Made by a program: the position numbers and the translations under genes. From Sphingomonas abaci (GTDB lineage: Bacteria > Pseudomonadota > Alphaproteobacteria > Sphingomonadales > Sphingomonadaceae), in contig NZ_JACHNY010000005.1 in NCBI RefSeq assembly GCF_014199625.1, positions 61,969 through 125,968 of the forward strand: a DNA stretch of 64,000 nt, given 5' to 3'. Under the pieces are notes generated by a model that was not told where the DNA came from, did not search any database, and saw nothing but the letters and a program-made list of their open reading frames with translations. Below, one piece after another: positions 26,379 through 35,692 of this stretch (position 1 is the first letter of the stretch; each line of letters begins with the position of its first letter).

Positions 26379-28610
26379 TTGTCGCGTATCAGCCTTCTTG
26401 CCGGCTGCGCCCTGGGGATCGTGCTGGCGCTGCCCGCCGCGGCCCAGGATCTCCAGACCCCTATCGTGCCGCCGCCGCCGCCCGCGGCGGCCCCGCCGGC
26501 CAGTGACGAGCAGGTGAAGTTCAGCGCCAACGCGCTGGAATATGACACAAACACGGACGTGGTGACCGCGACCGGCGACGTCCGCATGTTCCGCAGCGAC
26601 GGCCGCCTGCGCGCCGACAAGGTCGTGTGGAACCGCAAGACCGGCAAGGTCGTGGCGACCGGCGACGTGGCCATCGTCGGCGAGGAAGGCGACACCGCCT
26701 ATGGCGACAGCATCGAACTGACGGACTCGCTGAAGGACGGGATGGTCGACAACATGCTGGTCGTGCTCAACCAGGGCGGCCGGCTGGCGGCGGTGCGCGG
26801 GACGCGCGAACCGAATGGCGTGATCGAGCTCGAGCAGGCGGCGTATACGCCCTGCTCGGTCACCAATGCGCAAGGCTGCCCGAAGGAGCCGAGTTGGAAG
26901 ATCACCGCCGTCCGCGTCGTCTATCGCCCCAGTCGCGAGCGCATCTATTACCAGGGCGCGCAGCTCCACCTGTTCGGCCTGCCCTCGATCCCGCTGCCGC
27001 AATTCTCCAATCCCGTCGGCGGCGGCAGCGACAGCGGCCTGCTGAGCCCCAACATCCAGTACAGCCGGGTCAACGGGGTCGAGGTCGCCCTGCCCTATTA
27101 TTTCCGGCTCGCGCCCAATCGCGGGCTGACGCTGACGCCGCACGTCTATTCCAGCGTGCTGCCGATGGCGGATGTCGAATACCAGCAGTTGAGCGAAACG
27201 GGGGCGTTCCGGCTGCGCGGCTACGCGACCGAAAGCCGGCGCAGCGACGACCTGAACACCATCGACCCGACCGATACCAGCATGGCGTTCCGCGGCTATC
27301 TGGACGGTGTCGCGCGGTACCAGTTCACCCCCGAATGGAGCCTGAGCGGATCGCTGCGCGTCACCACCGACCGCACCTTCCTGCGCCGCTACGACATTTC
27401 GCGCGACGACCGGCTGCGCAACACCGCCTCGCTCCAGCGCATCGATACCAACAGCTACTTCGCGGTGACCGGCTGGGCGGTGCAGACGCTGCGCGTCAAC
27501 GACCGCCAGGGCCTGCAACCGATCGCGCTGCCCGAGATCGATTATCGCCGCCGCTTCGCCGACGGCTTCGCCGGCGGCAATGTCGAGCTGCAACTCAACA
27601 GCCTGGCGCTGACCCGCACCGCCGGTCAGGACACGCAGCGCGCCTTCGCAAGCCTGCGCTGGGACCTTCGTCGGCTGACCAACTGGGGCCAGGAACTGAC
27701 CTTCACCGCCTTCGCGCGCGGCGACGCCTATAACGCGAATGACGTCCTGGCGACGACGCAGATCGCCTATCGCGGGACCGAGGGGTTCCAGACCCGCGCG
27801 ATCGGCGCGGTGGCGGTCGACATGCGCTGGCCCTTCGTCGGCAGCATCGGCGCGGGGACGCAGCGGGTGACGCCACGCTTCCAGATCGTCGCCGCACCAC
27901 GCATCAAGAACTTCGCCATCCCGAACGAGGACTCCCGCGCGGTCGACCTGGACGATTCCAACCTGTTCGCGCTCAACCGCTTCCCCGGCTACGACCGGTT
28001 CGAGGACAGCACGCGCGCGACCTATGGCGCGGAATACGGCCTGAGCCTGCCCGGATTCAGCCTGGATGCGGTGGTCGGGCAGAGCTATCGCCTGTCGGCG
28101 CGACCCAGCATCCTGCCTGACGGAACCGGCCTGTCGGATCGCTGGTCGGACATCGTCGGTCGCACCGAACTGCGGTTCCGCGACTTCGTCTCGATCGTCC
28201 ATCGCTATCGCCTGGACAAGGACGATCTGACCGTCCGCCGCAACGAGGTGGACGCCACGGTCGGTTCGCGCAGCACCTATGCGCTGGTCGGCTATCTCAA
28301 GCTCAACCGCAACATCACCTCGGTCGAGGACCTGCGCGATCGCGAGGAGGTGCGCGTCGCCGGCCGCGTGCAGTTCGCGCGCTTCTGGTCCGCCTTCGGC
28401 TCGGCGATCGTCGACCTGACCAACCGCGACGAGGATCCGCTGGGCGTGGCGGACGGGTTCAGCCCGATCCGCCACCGGCTGGGCATCGAATATCAGGACG
28501 ACTGCCTGCGGCTGGGCGCAACCTGGCGGCGCGACTATCGCCAGATCGGCGACGCGCGCCAGGGCAACAACTTCCTCTTGACGCTGGCGTTCACCAACCT
28601 CGGCCGCTAA
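26379..28610 (+). CDS. lptD: LPS-assembly outer-membrane protein LptD
   Basis: A 743-residue outer-membrane protein that inserts lipopolysaccharide in the outer leaflet. A signal peptide (cleavage after AAAQ) and a proline-rich linker precede the OstA-like jellyroll (about 45-160), then a long beta-barrel from about residue 190 to the end. It starts with TTG at 26379, supported by AAGGGG ahead of it. Cysteines at TPCSV and GCPKEP, and one near the C-terminus (DDCLRLG), may form the disulphides needed for folding. It heads the lptD-surA-pdxA-rsmA cluster. Confidence 0.95.
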   Translation: MSRISLLAGCALGIVLALPAAAQDLQTPIVPPPPPAAAPPASDEQVKFSANALEYDTNTDVVTATGDVRMFRSDGRLRADKVVWNRKTGKVVATGDVAIVGEEGDTAYGDSIELTDSLKDGMVDNMLVVLNQGGRLAAVRGTREPNGVIELEQAAYTPCSVTNAQGCPKEPSWKITAVRVVYRPSRERIYYQGAQLHLFGLPSIPLPQFSNPVGGGSDSGLLSPNIQYSRVNGVEVALPYYFRLAPNRGLTLTPHVYSSVLPMADVEYQQLSETGAFRLRGYATESRRSDDLNTIDPTDTSMAFRGYLDGVARYQFTPEWSLSGSLRVTTDRTFLRRYDISRDDRLRNTASLQRIDTNSYFAVTGWAVQTLRVNDRQGLQPIALPEIDYRRRFADGFAGGNVELQLNSLALTRTAGQDTQRAFASLRWDLRRLTNWGQELTFTAFARGDAYNANDVLATTQIAYRGTEGFQTRAIGAVAVDMRWPFVGSIGAGTQRVTPRFQIVAAPRIKNFAIPNEDSRAVDLDDSNLFALNRFPGYDRFEDSTRATYGAEYGLSLPGFSLDAVVGQSYRLSARPSILPDGTGLSDRWSDIVGRTELRFRDFVSIVHRYRLDKDDLTVRRNEVDATVGSRSTYALVGYLKLNRNITSVEDLRDREEVRVAGRVQFARFWSAFGSAIVDLTNRDEDPLGVADGFSPIRHRLGIEYQDDCLRLGATWRRDYRQIGDARQGNNFLLTLAFTNLGR

Positions 28611-28686
28611 GCGCGGGTTCAGTTAGCCTGCACTAGCCGTCGCCGTTCCGGCCGGCGTTGCGGCCGAGTGGGGACGGATCGAACAC

Positions 28687-30048
28687 GTGAAGCAGAATCG
28701 TCGTTGGGCTGCACGCAGCGGCCGGATGCTGGGAATGGTCGCGCTGGCCGCCGTTGCGGCAGGTGCGGTCGCCCAAACCGTGCAGGAAGCGCCGGGCGCC
28801 GACACCGGCCTGAACATCCCGGCCGATTCGCAGATCTTCGGCAAGTTCGACCCCAACGTCCGTAAGCCCACCGCGATCGTCAACGACACGGTGATCACCG
28901 GCACCGACGTGGACCAGCGCGTGGCGCTCGTGCTGGCGGCGAACAATGGCGGCCAGGTCAGCCAGGCGGATCGCGACCGGCTGAAGCTGCAAGTGCTGCG
29001 CCAGTTGATCGACGAGACGCTGGAGATCCAGGAGGCCAAATCCGCCGAGATCACCATCACGCCCGACGAGATCACCCAGAGCTACAATCGCGTTGCGCGC
29101 AACTTCAACCGCACGCCGCAGCAGATGTCCGACTATCTGCGCCAAAACGGGTCGTCGGACCGCTCGCTCAAGCGGCAGATCGAGGGCGAGCTGGCCTGGC
29201 AGCGCTATCTGCGCCGCAAGGTCGAGCCCTTCGTCAATATCGGCGACCAGGAGGTGAAGGGCATCCTCGACCGGCTGGAAGCGGCCAAGGGCACGGAAGA
29301 ATACAATCTCCGCGAGATTTTCCTGGCCGCCAACGACGCCAATGCCGCCCAGGTCGCGGAACGCGCCAAGGGGATCATCGGCGAGATCCAGAAGGCGCAG
29401 CAGCCCTTCGACTTCTTTGCCCGGCAATATTCCGAAGCCTCGACCCGTTCGGTCGGCGGCGACCTGGGCTGGGTACGCGCCGCGGTGCTGCCCGCCGAAC
29501 TGGCCAGCGCCGCGCAGCAGATGCAGGTCGGCCAGGTCGCCGGACCGATCCCGATCCCGGGCGGATTCTCCATCCTGTATCTCACCGACAAGCGCCAGGT
29601 GCTGACCGCCGACCCCCGCGACGCGCGACTCAGCCTGAAGCAGCTCACCGTGCACTTCCCCGCCGGCACCACCCAGGCCCAGGCGACGCAGCGCGCCGCC
29701 GCCTTCGCCGAGGGGCTGAAGAAGATCCAGGGCTGTGGCACCGTCGCCAAAATCGCCAGCGGCGTGGGGGCGGAAGTGGTCGACAACGACACGGTCCGCA
29801 TCCGCGACCTGCCGCCGCAGCTCGCCGACATCATGCTCCAGCTCCAGATCGGCCAGGCGACGCCACCCTTCGGCTCGGCCGAGTCGGGCGTGCGGGCGCT
29901 GGTGCTGTGCGGCCGCGACGATCCGCAATCGGGCCAGCTTCCCTCGTCCGACCAGATCCAGAACCAGCTCCAGCAGCAGCGCGTCAACCTGCGCGCCCAG
30001 CAGAAGCTGCGCGACCTGCGTCGCGACGCGGTGGTCGAGTATCGCTGA
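28687..30048 (+). CDS. surA: Periplasmic chaperone/peptidyl-prolyl isomerase SurA
   Basis: A 453-residue exported chaperone that escorts outer-membrane proteins such as LptD. It starts GTG at 28687 and has a signal peptide ending near AVAQ. The N-terminal chaperone core contains RQLIDETLEIQEAK, and one PPIC rotamase domain is clear (EEYNLREIFLAA to GGFSILYLTDKR). The second parvulin domain is degenerate, as usual in alphaproteobacteria. It follows lptD after 76 bp. Confidence 0.93.
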   Translation: MKQNRRWAARSGRMLGMVALAAVAAGAVAQTVQEAPGADTGLNIPADSQIFGKFDPNVRKPTAIVNDTVITGTDVDQRVALVLAANNGGQVSQADRDRLKLQVLRQLIDETLEIQEAKSAEITITPDEITQSYNRVARNFNRTPQQMSDYLRQNGSSDRSLKRQIEGELAWQRYLRRKVEPFVNIGDQEVKGILDRLEAAKGTEEYNLREIFLAANDANAAQVAERAKGIIGEIQKAQQPFDFFARQYSEASTRSVGGDLGWVRAAVLPAELASAAQQMQVGQVAGPIPIPGGFSILYLTDKRQVLTADPRDARLSLKQLTVHFPAGTTQAQATQRAAAFAEGLKKIQGCGTVAKIASGVGAEVVDNDTVRIRDLPPQLADIMLQLQIGQATPPFGSAESGVRALVLCGRDDPQSGQLPSSDQIQNQLQQQRVNLRAQQKLRDLRRDAVVEYR

Positions 30049-30052
30049 TCCG

Positions 30053-31045
30053 ATGACGCCGCTCGCGGTATCGCTCGGCGACCCGGCCGGCGTCGGCCCG
30101 GAGATCGTCGCCAAGGCCTGGGACGCGCGGACCGGGCGGGCGCTGCCGCCGTTCTTCGCGATCGGTGATCCGCGGGCGCTCGCGGCGGTGTGGGCCGGGC
30201 CGGTCGTGGAGATCGCCGATCCGGCCGAGGCGGCGGATGCCTTCGCCGCTGGCCTCCCCGTCCTGCCGGTCCGGGGCACGGGCGAAATCCGGCCCGGCGA
30301 GCCCGACCTCGCCGGCGCGCAGGTCGCGCTCGACAGCCTGGAGCAGGCGATGGCGCTCGTGCTGGCGGGCCGGGCCGGCGCGCTGGTCACCGCGCCCGTT
30401 TCCAAGGCGCAGCTCTATGCGGTCGGCTTCCGCTATCCGGGGCAGACCGAATTCGTCACCGACCGCTGTGGCCTGGACACCGACGAAACGGTGATGATGC
30501 TGGCCGGACCCGGCCTGCGCGTCGTGCCGATGACCACGCACGTACCGCTGTCCGCGGTGCCGGCGCTGCTGACGTCCGAGCGGATCGCCGCCAGCGTCCG
30601 AGTGACCGCAGCAGGCCTGCGCCGCGACTTTGGCATCGCCGCCCCGCGCCTGGTCCTGGCCGGGCTCAACCCCCATGCCGGCGAGAGCGGCGCGATCGGG
30701 CGGGAGGAGATCGAGGTGATGGAGCCGACCATTGCCCGGCTCCGGTCGGAGGGGATCGACGTCACCGGCCCGCATGCCGCCGACACCCTGTTCCATCCGC
30801 GCGCGCGCGAACGCTACGACGCGGCGCTGTGCGGCTATCACGACCAGGCATTGGTGCCGATCAAGACCCTGTTCTTCGACGACGGCGTCAACATCACGCT
30901 TGGCCTGCCGGTGGTGCGGACCTCGCCCGACCATGGCACCGCCTTCGGCATCGCCGGACAGGACCGGGCTGTGGCCGGCGCGATGATCGCCGCCATCGCC
31001 ATGGCCGGCCTGGCCGCCGGACGCCGGGCGGCGGAGCGCGCGTGA
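30053..31045 (+). CDS. pdxA: 4-hydroxythreonine-4-phosphate dehydrogenase
   Basis: A 330-residue enzyme of pyridoxal-phosphate synthesis. It begins with [12 protein letters not shown] and has the metal-ligand histidines in [10 protein letters not shown] and [11 protein letters not shown], plus [13 protein letters not shown] near the end. It starts 4 bp after surA, and its stop overlaps the rsmA start (GTGA). Confidence 0.96.
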   Translation: MTPLAVSLGDPAGVGPEIVAKAWDARTGRALPPFFAIGDPRALAAVWAGPVVEIADPAEAADAFAAGLPVLPVRGTGEIRPGEPDLAGAQVALDSLEQAMALVLAGRAGALVTAPVSKAQLYAVGFRYPGQTEFVTDRCGLDTDETVMMLAGPGLRVVPMTTHVPLSAVPALLTSERIAASVRVTAAGLRRDFGIAAPRLVLAGLNPHAGESGAIGREEIEVMEPTIARLRSEGIDVTGPHAADTLFHPRARERYDAALCGYHDQALVPIKTLFFDDGVNITLGLPVVRTSPDHGTAFGIAGQDRAVAGAMIAAIAMAGLAAGRRAAERA

Positions 31046-31881
31046 CCGCCGGCCTGCCCCCCTTGCGCGAGGTGATCGCGCGCCATGGTCTCTCCGCCTC
31101 CAAGGCGCTCGGCCAGAACTTCCTGTTCGACGGGCAACTGCTCGGCCGTATCGCCGCGGTGCCCGGTCCGCTCGCCGATCGCGCGGTGCTGGAGGTCGGC
31201 CCCGGCCCTGGCGGCCTCACCCGCGCGCTGCTCGCCGCGGGCGCGCAGGTGACCGCGATCGAGCGCGACCATCGCTGCATCCCCGCGCTCGAGGAACTGG
31301 GCGAGGCCTATCCAGGCAAGCTGCGCCTGATCGAGGGCGACGCGCTGGCGATCGACGCGCCGTCGCTGTTCGCGGAGCGGCCGCATATCGCGTCCAACCT
31401 GCCCTATAATGTCGGCACCGCGTTGCTGATCGGGTGGCTGTCGGCGGATTGGTCGCCCGAGCCCTGGTGGCGATCGCTGACTTTGATGTTCCAGCGAGAG
31501 GTGGCGGACCGGATCGTCGCCGCACCGGGATCGTCCGCCTATGGGCGGCTCGCGGTGCTGGCGCAGTGGCGCTCGACCGCGCGGATCGCGATGCCGGTCC
31601 ACCGCTCCGCCTTCACCCCGCCGCCCAAGGTCATGTCGGCCGTCGTCCACCTGACCCCGACGCCTGCGCCCGACGGTGTCCGGCTGGCGGTGCTGGAGCG
31701 GCTGACGGCGGCCGCCTTCGGCCAGCGTCGCAAGATGCTGCGCCAGAGCCTGAAGGGCGTGTCCGGCGCGGATGCCGCGATGGCCACGGTCGGCGTCGAT
31801 CCGTCGCGGCGTGCGGAGACGGTATCGGTGGCGGAGTTCGTCGCCATGGCCCGTGCGATGGATGCCGCCGCGCCGGTCTGA
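31042..31881 (+). CDS. rsmA: 16S rRNA (adenine1518/1519-N6,N6)-dimethyltransferase
   Basis: A 279-residue KsgA-type methyltransferase that dimethylates two adjacent adenines near the 3' end of 16S rRNA in small-subunit maturation. Visible motifs are LGQNFLFD, the SAM-binding [14 protein letters not shown], and the catalytic NLPYNVG. It starts GTG at 31042, overlapping the pdxA stop codon. Confidence 0.96.
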   Translation: MTAGLPPLREVIARHGLSASKALGQNFLFDGQLLGRIAAVPGPLADRAVLEVGPGPGGLTRALLAAGAQVTAIERDHRCIPALEELGEAYPGKLRLIEGDALAIDAPSLFAERPHIASNLPYNVGTALLIGWLSADWSPEPWWRSLTLMFQREVADRIVAAPGSSAYGRLAVLAQWRSTARIAMPVHRSAFTPPPKVMSAVVHLTPTPAPDGVRLAVLERLTAAAFGQRRKMLRQSLKGVSGADAAMATVGVDPSRRAETVSVAEFVAMARAMDAAAPV

Positions 31882-31891
31882 GGCGACCGGT

Positions 31892-32290
31892 TCAGCTGCT
31901 ATGATCGCTGACGATCCGCCAGACCCCGCCCTGGCGCTCGAACATGAGCGACGTCAGGCCGGTTTCCACTCCATCCCGGCCCGTCAGCGTCCAGCGCGCG
32001 ATCAGCAGGCGGTGCGTGGCGTTGATCGGGCGCTCGTGCAGCGTCGCGAACGACAGGGTGCCGCGCGCATTGCCGCCCGACCGGAAGGACGGCGCATAGC
32101 GCGCGGCGATCCCCGCCCGCCCGCGCACCAACCCCTTGGCCGTGACGAACACCGCATCCTCGGCATAGGCAGCCATGAATCCCGCCAGGTCGCCCCGGTT
32201 CCAGGCGGCGGCGCTGTCGGCCATCGCCGCCGCGACGCTGCCCGGCTGCACCGCCGCCGCCGCGATCACCACCATCGGCATCATCATCAT
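31892..32290 (-). CDS. SnoaL/NTF2-like small exported protein
   Basis: A 132-residue protein with a short hydrophobic leader (several Met codons, then PMVVIAAAAV) and an NTF2/SnoaL-type cone fold (AAAWNRGDLAGFMAAYAEDAVFV, RGRAGIAARY, ending RIVSDHSS). These domains bind small ligands or act as isomerase-like enzymes; the role here is unknown. The ATG at 32290 overlaps the stop of the EAL gene upstream (ATGA), so the two are probably co-translated. Four consecutive ATG codons leave the exact start open. Confidence 0.72.
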   Translation of the reverse strand: MMMMPMVVIAAAAVQPGSVAAAMADSAAAWNRGDLAGFMAAYAEDAVFVTAKGLVRGRAGIAARYAPSFRSGGNARGTLSFATLHERPINATHRLLIARWTLTGRDGVETGLTSLMFERQGGVWRIVSDHSS

Positions 32291-33807
32291 CGCGCCTGCT
32301 CCACCAGGGTGACCAGTTCGTCCTCGCGCAGTGGTCCGGCGCACAGGAAGCCCTGATACCAGCCGCATCCTTCGGCCGAGAGCAGCGCGAGCTGCGCCGG
32401 CGTCTCCACCCCCTCGGCGATAACCGCGAGCCCCAGCGCGCGGGCGATGTCGATCACGCCGCGCACCACCACCCGGTCGCGCGGGCTGCCCGCGATCTCG
32501 TCCACCAGCGCCTTGTCGAGCTTCACATAATCGAGCGGCAGCGCCTTCAGGTAGGCGAGGCTGGAATAGCCGGTGCCGAAATCATCGATCGCAACCCGGC
32601 ATCCGGCCGCGCGCAGTTCCGCAAGCAGGCCGGCGACCGTCGTCATCTCGCGAATCATCCCCGTCTCGGTCAGCTCCACCGTCAACCGACCGCGCGGGAA
32701 GCCGCTGGCATCGACCCGTTCGAGAAACGTCGCGGCGAAACCACGGCGCGCGACGTCGGCGGCGGTCAGATTGAGCGACAGGCGCAGCGCGCCGAGCGTG
32801 CGTGGCCAGGCAGCGGCGCGCGACAGGACCAAAGCCTGGATCTGGTCCGACAGGGCGATGCCCAGATCGGCGCGCTCGGCGGCGGCGAACAGCGTGGCGG
32901 CCCCCAGCGCGCCCCAACGCGGATGATCCCAGCGGGCCAGCGCCTCCACCCCGACGATCCGGCCGCTGACCACCTCGACCTGCGGCTGGAACACCACGCC
33001 GATCTCGCCGCGCGACAGGCCCAGATGCAGGTCCACCGCCAGCGCGTCGAGCGGCGCCACGCCCTCCGGCTCGGCGAGATGGATGGTGGCGCCGTCGCTG
33101 CCGCGCGCGCCGTGCAGCGCCTGATAGGCGCGGCGGATCATCGCCTCCGCATCGTCGCCGGCCTCCGGCGTGGCGACGCCGACACGGCTGCCCAGCATCA
33201 CCCGCGCGCCGCCGACCAGCACCGGGCGGGTCAGTTCCTCGCCCAGGATCGCCAGCATATGGTCGGTGCTGCCATCCTCCATCGCCAGCAGCACATGTTC
33301 GCCGCCCGCCCGGGCGATGATCGCATGGCCCGCGACCGCAAGGCTCAGCCGCTCGAGCACGGCGGCGATCGCGGCATCGGTGCGCCCCCGGCCATGCGCG
33401 GCGTTGGCCAGGTCGAGCCGCGACAGCGCAACCGCCGCCACCGCGCAATTCGCCCCATTGGCCAGGCGTCCCGCCAGCCAGCGATGCAGCGGTCCCGGCG
33501 CGCCATTGGCGCCGGGGCTGGACCGTTGCGGCACGCTGCCCCCGGCGGCGCGCACCGCCAGCGCGATCGCATCCGGCTCGCACGGGTCGATCAGGAAATG
33601 GGTGGCTCCGGCCGCCACCAGCACGCCGGCATCCTCCAGCGTGTCCGCCAGCACCAGCACCGGACCGCGCAGCGCCGCCGATTGCACCGATTGCGCAACT
33701 CGCGATCCGCGCCCGCGGGCGTCGATCACCGCCACGCGGCCACCCGGGCCGCCGTCCATGGGCGGCGAGGGCCGGGCGACCAGGCCGCTGGGATTGCTAT
33801 CGCTCAT
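32287..33807 (-). CDS. EAL-domain c-di-GMP phosphodiesterase with degenerate GGDEF
   Basis: A 506-residue cytoplasmic protein. Residues 20-100 resemble a receiver-like domain (VLVLAD, then AAGATHFLIDP) but no phospho-acceptor site is evident. The central domain is GGDEF-like with the signature decayed to GGEHV, so it cannot be a normal diguanylate cyclase. The EAL domain is complete: VEALARW, ELTETGMI, DDFGTGYSSLAYLK, VKLDKALV and EGVET, predicting c-di-GMP hydrolysis. The ATG at 33807 (MSDSNPSG) is chosen; the longer frame overlaps moaA. It is coupled to the SnoaL-like gene. Confidence 0.85.
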   Translation of the reverse strand: MSDSNPSGLVARPSPPMDGGPGGRVAVIDARGRGSRVAQSVQSAALRGPVLVLADTLEDAGVLVAAGATHFLIDPCEPDAIALAVRAAGGSVPQRSSPGANGAPGPLHRWLAGRLANGANCAVAAVALSRLDLANAAHGRGRTDAAIAAVLERLSLAVAGHAIIARAGGEHVLLAMEDGSTDHMLAILGEELTRPVLVGGARVMLGSRVGVATPEAGDDAEAMIRRAYQALHGARGSDGATIHLAEPEGVAPLDALAVDLHLGLSRGEIGVVFQPQVEVVSGRIVGVEALARWDHPRWGALGAATLFAAAERADLGIALSDQIQALVLSRAAAWPRTLGALRLSLNLTAADVARRGFAATFLERVDASGFPRGRLTVELTETGMIREMTTVAGLLAELRAAGCRVAIDDFGTGYSSLAYLKALPLDYVKLDKALVDEIAGSPRDRVVVRGVIDIARALGLAVIAEGVETPAQLALLSAEGCGWYQGFLCAGPLREDELVTLVEQAR

Positions 33808-33892
33808 CGGCACCTTTTTGCGTCCTTTCGTGCTCGGCGGCAAGCAATCCCGGCTTGCGACGGAGCCTGTCCCTGCGTAGCGCGTTACGGCG

Positions 33893-34906
33893 ATGGTGAA
33901 CCATGCTGTCCCTGCCGAGCCCGCGCTGATCGATGCGCATGGCCGCGCCATCCGCTATCTGCGCATCTCCGTCACTGATCGCTGCGACCTCCGCTGCCGA
34001 TACTGCATGGCGGAGACCATGACCTTCCTGCCGCGCCGGGCGCTGCTGGCACTCGAGGAGATCGCGGTCATCGCCGAACGCTTTGTCGCGCGCGGCGTCA
34101 CCAAGATCCGCCTGTCGGGCGGCGAGCCACTGGTCCGCCGCGACGTGGGCGAGCTGATCCGCCGCATCGGCCGGCTGGTCGGCGATGGTCTGGACGAGCT
34201 GACGCTAACCACCAACGGCACGCGGCTGGCCGACCATGCCGCGACCCTGGTCGACGCAGGCGTGCGCCGCGTCAATGTCAGCCTGGACACGCGCGATCCC
34301 GACCGGTTCCGCTACATCACCCGGCATGGCGACGTGCACCAGGTGCTCGCCGGCATCCGCGCGGCCCAGGCGGCCGGGCTCCGCGTCAAGATCAACGCGG
34401 TCGCGCTCAGGGGGCTGAACGACGCCGAACTGCCCGACCTGCTGCAATGGTGCGTCGACGAGGGCCTCGACCTGTCGTTGATAGAGACGATGCCGCTGGG
34501 CGCCATCGACGAGGACCGGGTCGACCGGTTCCTGCCGCTGACCGTGGCCATGGAATCGCTGCAACGCCGCTTCGCCCTGGTCCGCGACACGCACCGGACC
34601 GGCGGACCGGCGCGCTACTGGCGCGTCGAGGGCAGCGACACGCGGCTGGGGCTGATCTCGCCGCTGACCGCCAATTTCTGCGACGGCTGCAACCGTGTGC
34701 GCCTGACCACCGAGGGCAAGCTGTACCTGTGCCTGGGCCATGACGACCAGGTCGACCTGAAGCATGCGCTGCGCGAGGGCGGGCTGCCCGCTCTCGACGC
34801 CGCGATCGACCAGGGTCTCGCGCGCAAGCCCGCGCGGCACGATTTCCAGATCACCGCTGGCGCCTCCCCCGCCGTGGCCCGGCACATGAGCGTCACTGGC
34901 GGATGA
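33893..34906 (+). CDS. moaA: GTP 3',8-cyclase (molybdenum cofactor)
   Basis: A 337-residue radical-SAM enzyme for the first step of molybdopterin synthesis. The SAM cluster ligands are Cys31, Cys35 and Cys38 (CDLRCRYC) and the C-terminal cluster is Cys263, Cys266 and Cys280; the protein ends in the required GG. The LSGGEPLVRRD and TTNGTRLAD segments are typical. It overlaps nadK by the ATGA junction. Confidence 0.96.
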   Translation: MVNHAVPAEPALIDAHGRAIRYLRISVTDRCDLRCRYCMAETMTFLPRRALLALEEIAVIAERFVARGVTKIRLSGGEPLVRRDVGELIRRIGRLVGDGLDELTLTTNGTRLADHAATLVDAGVRRVNVSLDTRDPDRFRYITRHGDVHQVLAGIRAAQAAGLRVKINAVALRGLNDAELPDLLQWCVDEGLDLSLIETMPLGAIDEDRVDRFLPLTVAMESLQRRFALVRDTHRTGGPARYWRVEGSDTRLGLISPLTANFCDGCNRVRLTTEGKLYLCLGHDDQVDLKHALREGGLPALDAAIDQGLARKPARHDFQITAGASPAVARHMSVTGG

Positions 34907-35682
34907 CCCGATATCCCCGGCGCGCCCTGCTCGCCTCCCCGACCGCGCAGGCGCAGCAGGCGGCGAAATCCCTGGCGGATGCGACTGACTGGGTCGACTG
35001 GGAGGAGGCCGACATGGTCGTCGCGCTCGGCGGCGACGGCTTCATGCTCCAGACGCTTCACCGGATGCTCGAACGGCGCAAGCCGCCGGTGCCCGTGTTC
35101 GGCATGAACCTGGGCACGGTCGGCTTCCTGATGAACGAGTGGCAGTTGCACGGCCTGAACGCGCGGCTCGACATGGCGCGACCGTTCAAGGTCACGCCGC
35201 TGCAATGCACGATCACCGGCACGGACGGGCGCATCCATGTGCTGCCGGCGATCAACGAAGTGTCGCTGCTGCGCGAGACGCGCCAGACCGCCAAGCTGGA
35301 GGTCACGGTGAACAACCGCGTCGTCCTGCCCGAACTGGCCTGCGACGGCATATTGGTGGCGACGCCGGCGGGATCGACCGCCTATAATTTTTCGGCGCAG
35401 GGGCCGATCCTGCCGCTCGGCTCGAACCTGCTGGCGCTGACCCCGATCAGCCCCTTCCGCCCGCGCCGCTGGCGGGGGGCGATCCTGCCGGAAAAGGCGC
35501 GCATCACGATCCGCGCCATCCATACCGAGAAGCGCCCGGTTTCCGCGGTCGCCGACCAGCGCGAGATCCGCGACGTCGCCAGCGTCGATGTCTGCATCGA
35601 CCGGGCACGCGAGCTGACCCTGTTGTTCGACCCCGAACATGCGCTGGACGACCGGATCACGATGGAACAGTTCATCGCCTGA
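34903..35682 (+). CDS. nadK: NAD kinase
   Basis: A 259-residue enzyme making NADP from NAD. The GGDG motif is at 43-46, the INEVSL and TPAGSTAYNFSAQGP signatures follow in order. Length and motifs match alphaproteobacterial NadK. It is coupled to moaA and convergent with the second glycosyltransferase gene. Confidence 0.95.
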   Translation: MTRYPRRALLASPTAQAQQAAKSLADATDWVDWEEADMVVALGGDGFMLQTLHRMLERRKPPVPVFGMNLGTVGFLMNEWQLHGLNARLDMARPFKVTPLQCTITGTDGRIHVLPAINEVSLLRETRQTAKLEVTVNNRVVLPELACDGILVATPAGSTAYNFSAQGPILPLGSNLLALTPISPFRPRRWRGAILPEKARITIRAIHTEKRPVSAVADQREIRDVASVDVCIDRARELTLLFDPEHALDDRITMEQFIA

Positions 35683-35692
35683 CCCGCGGGCG

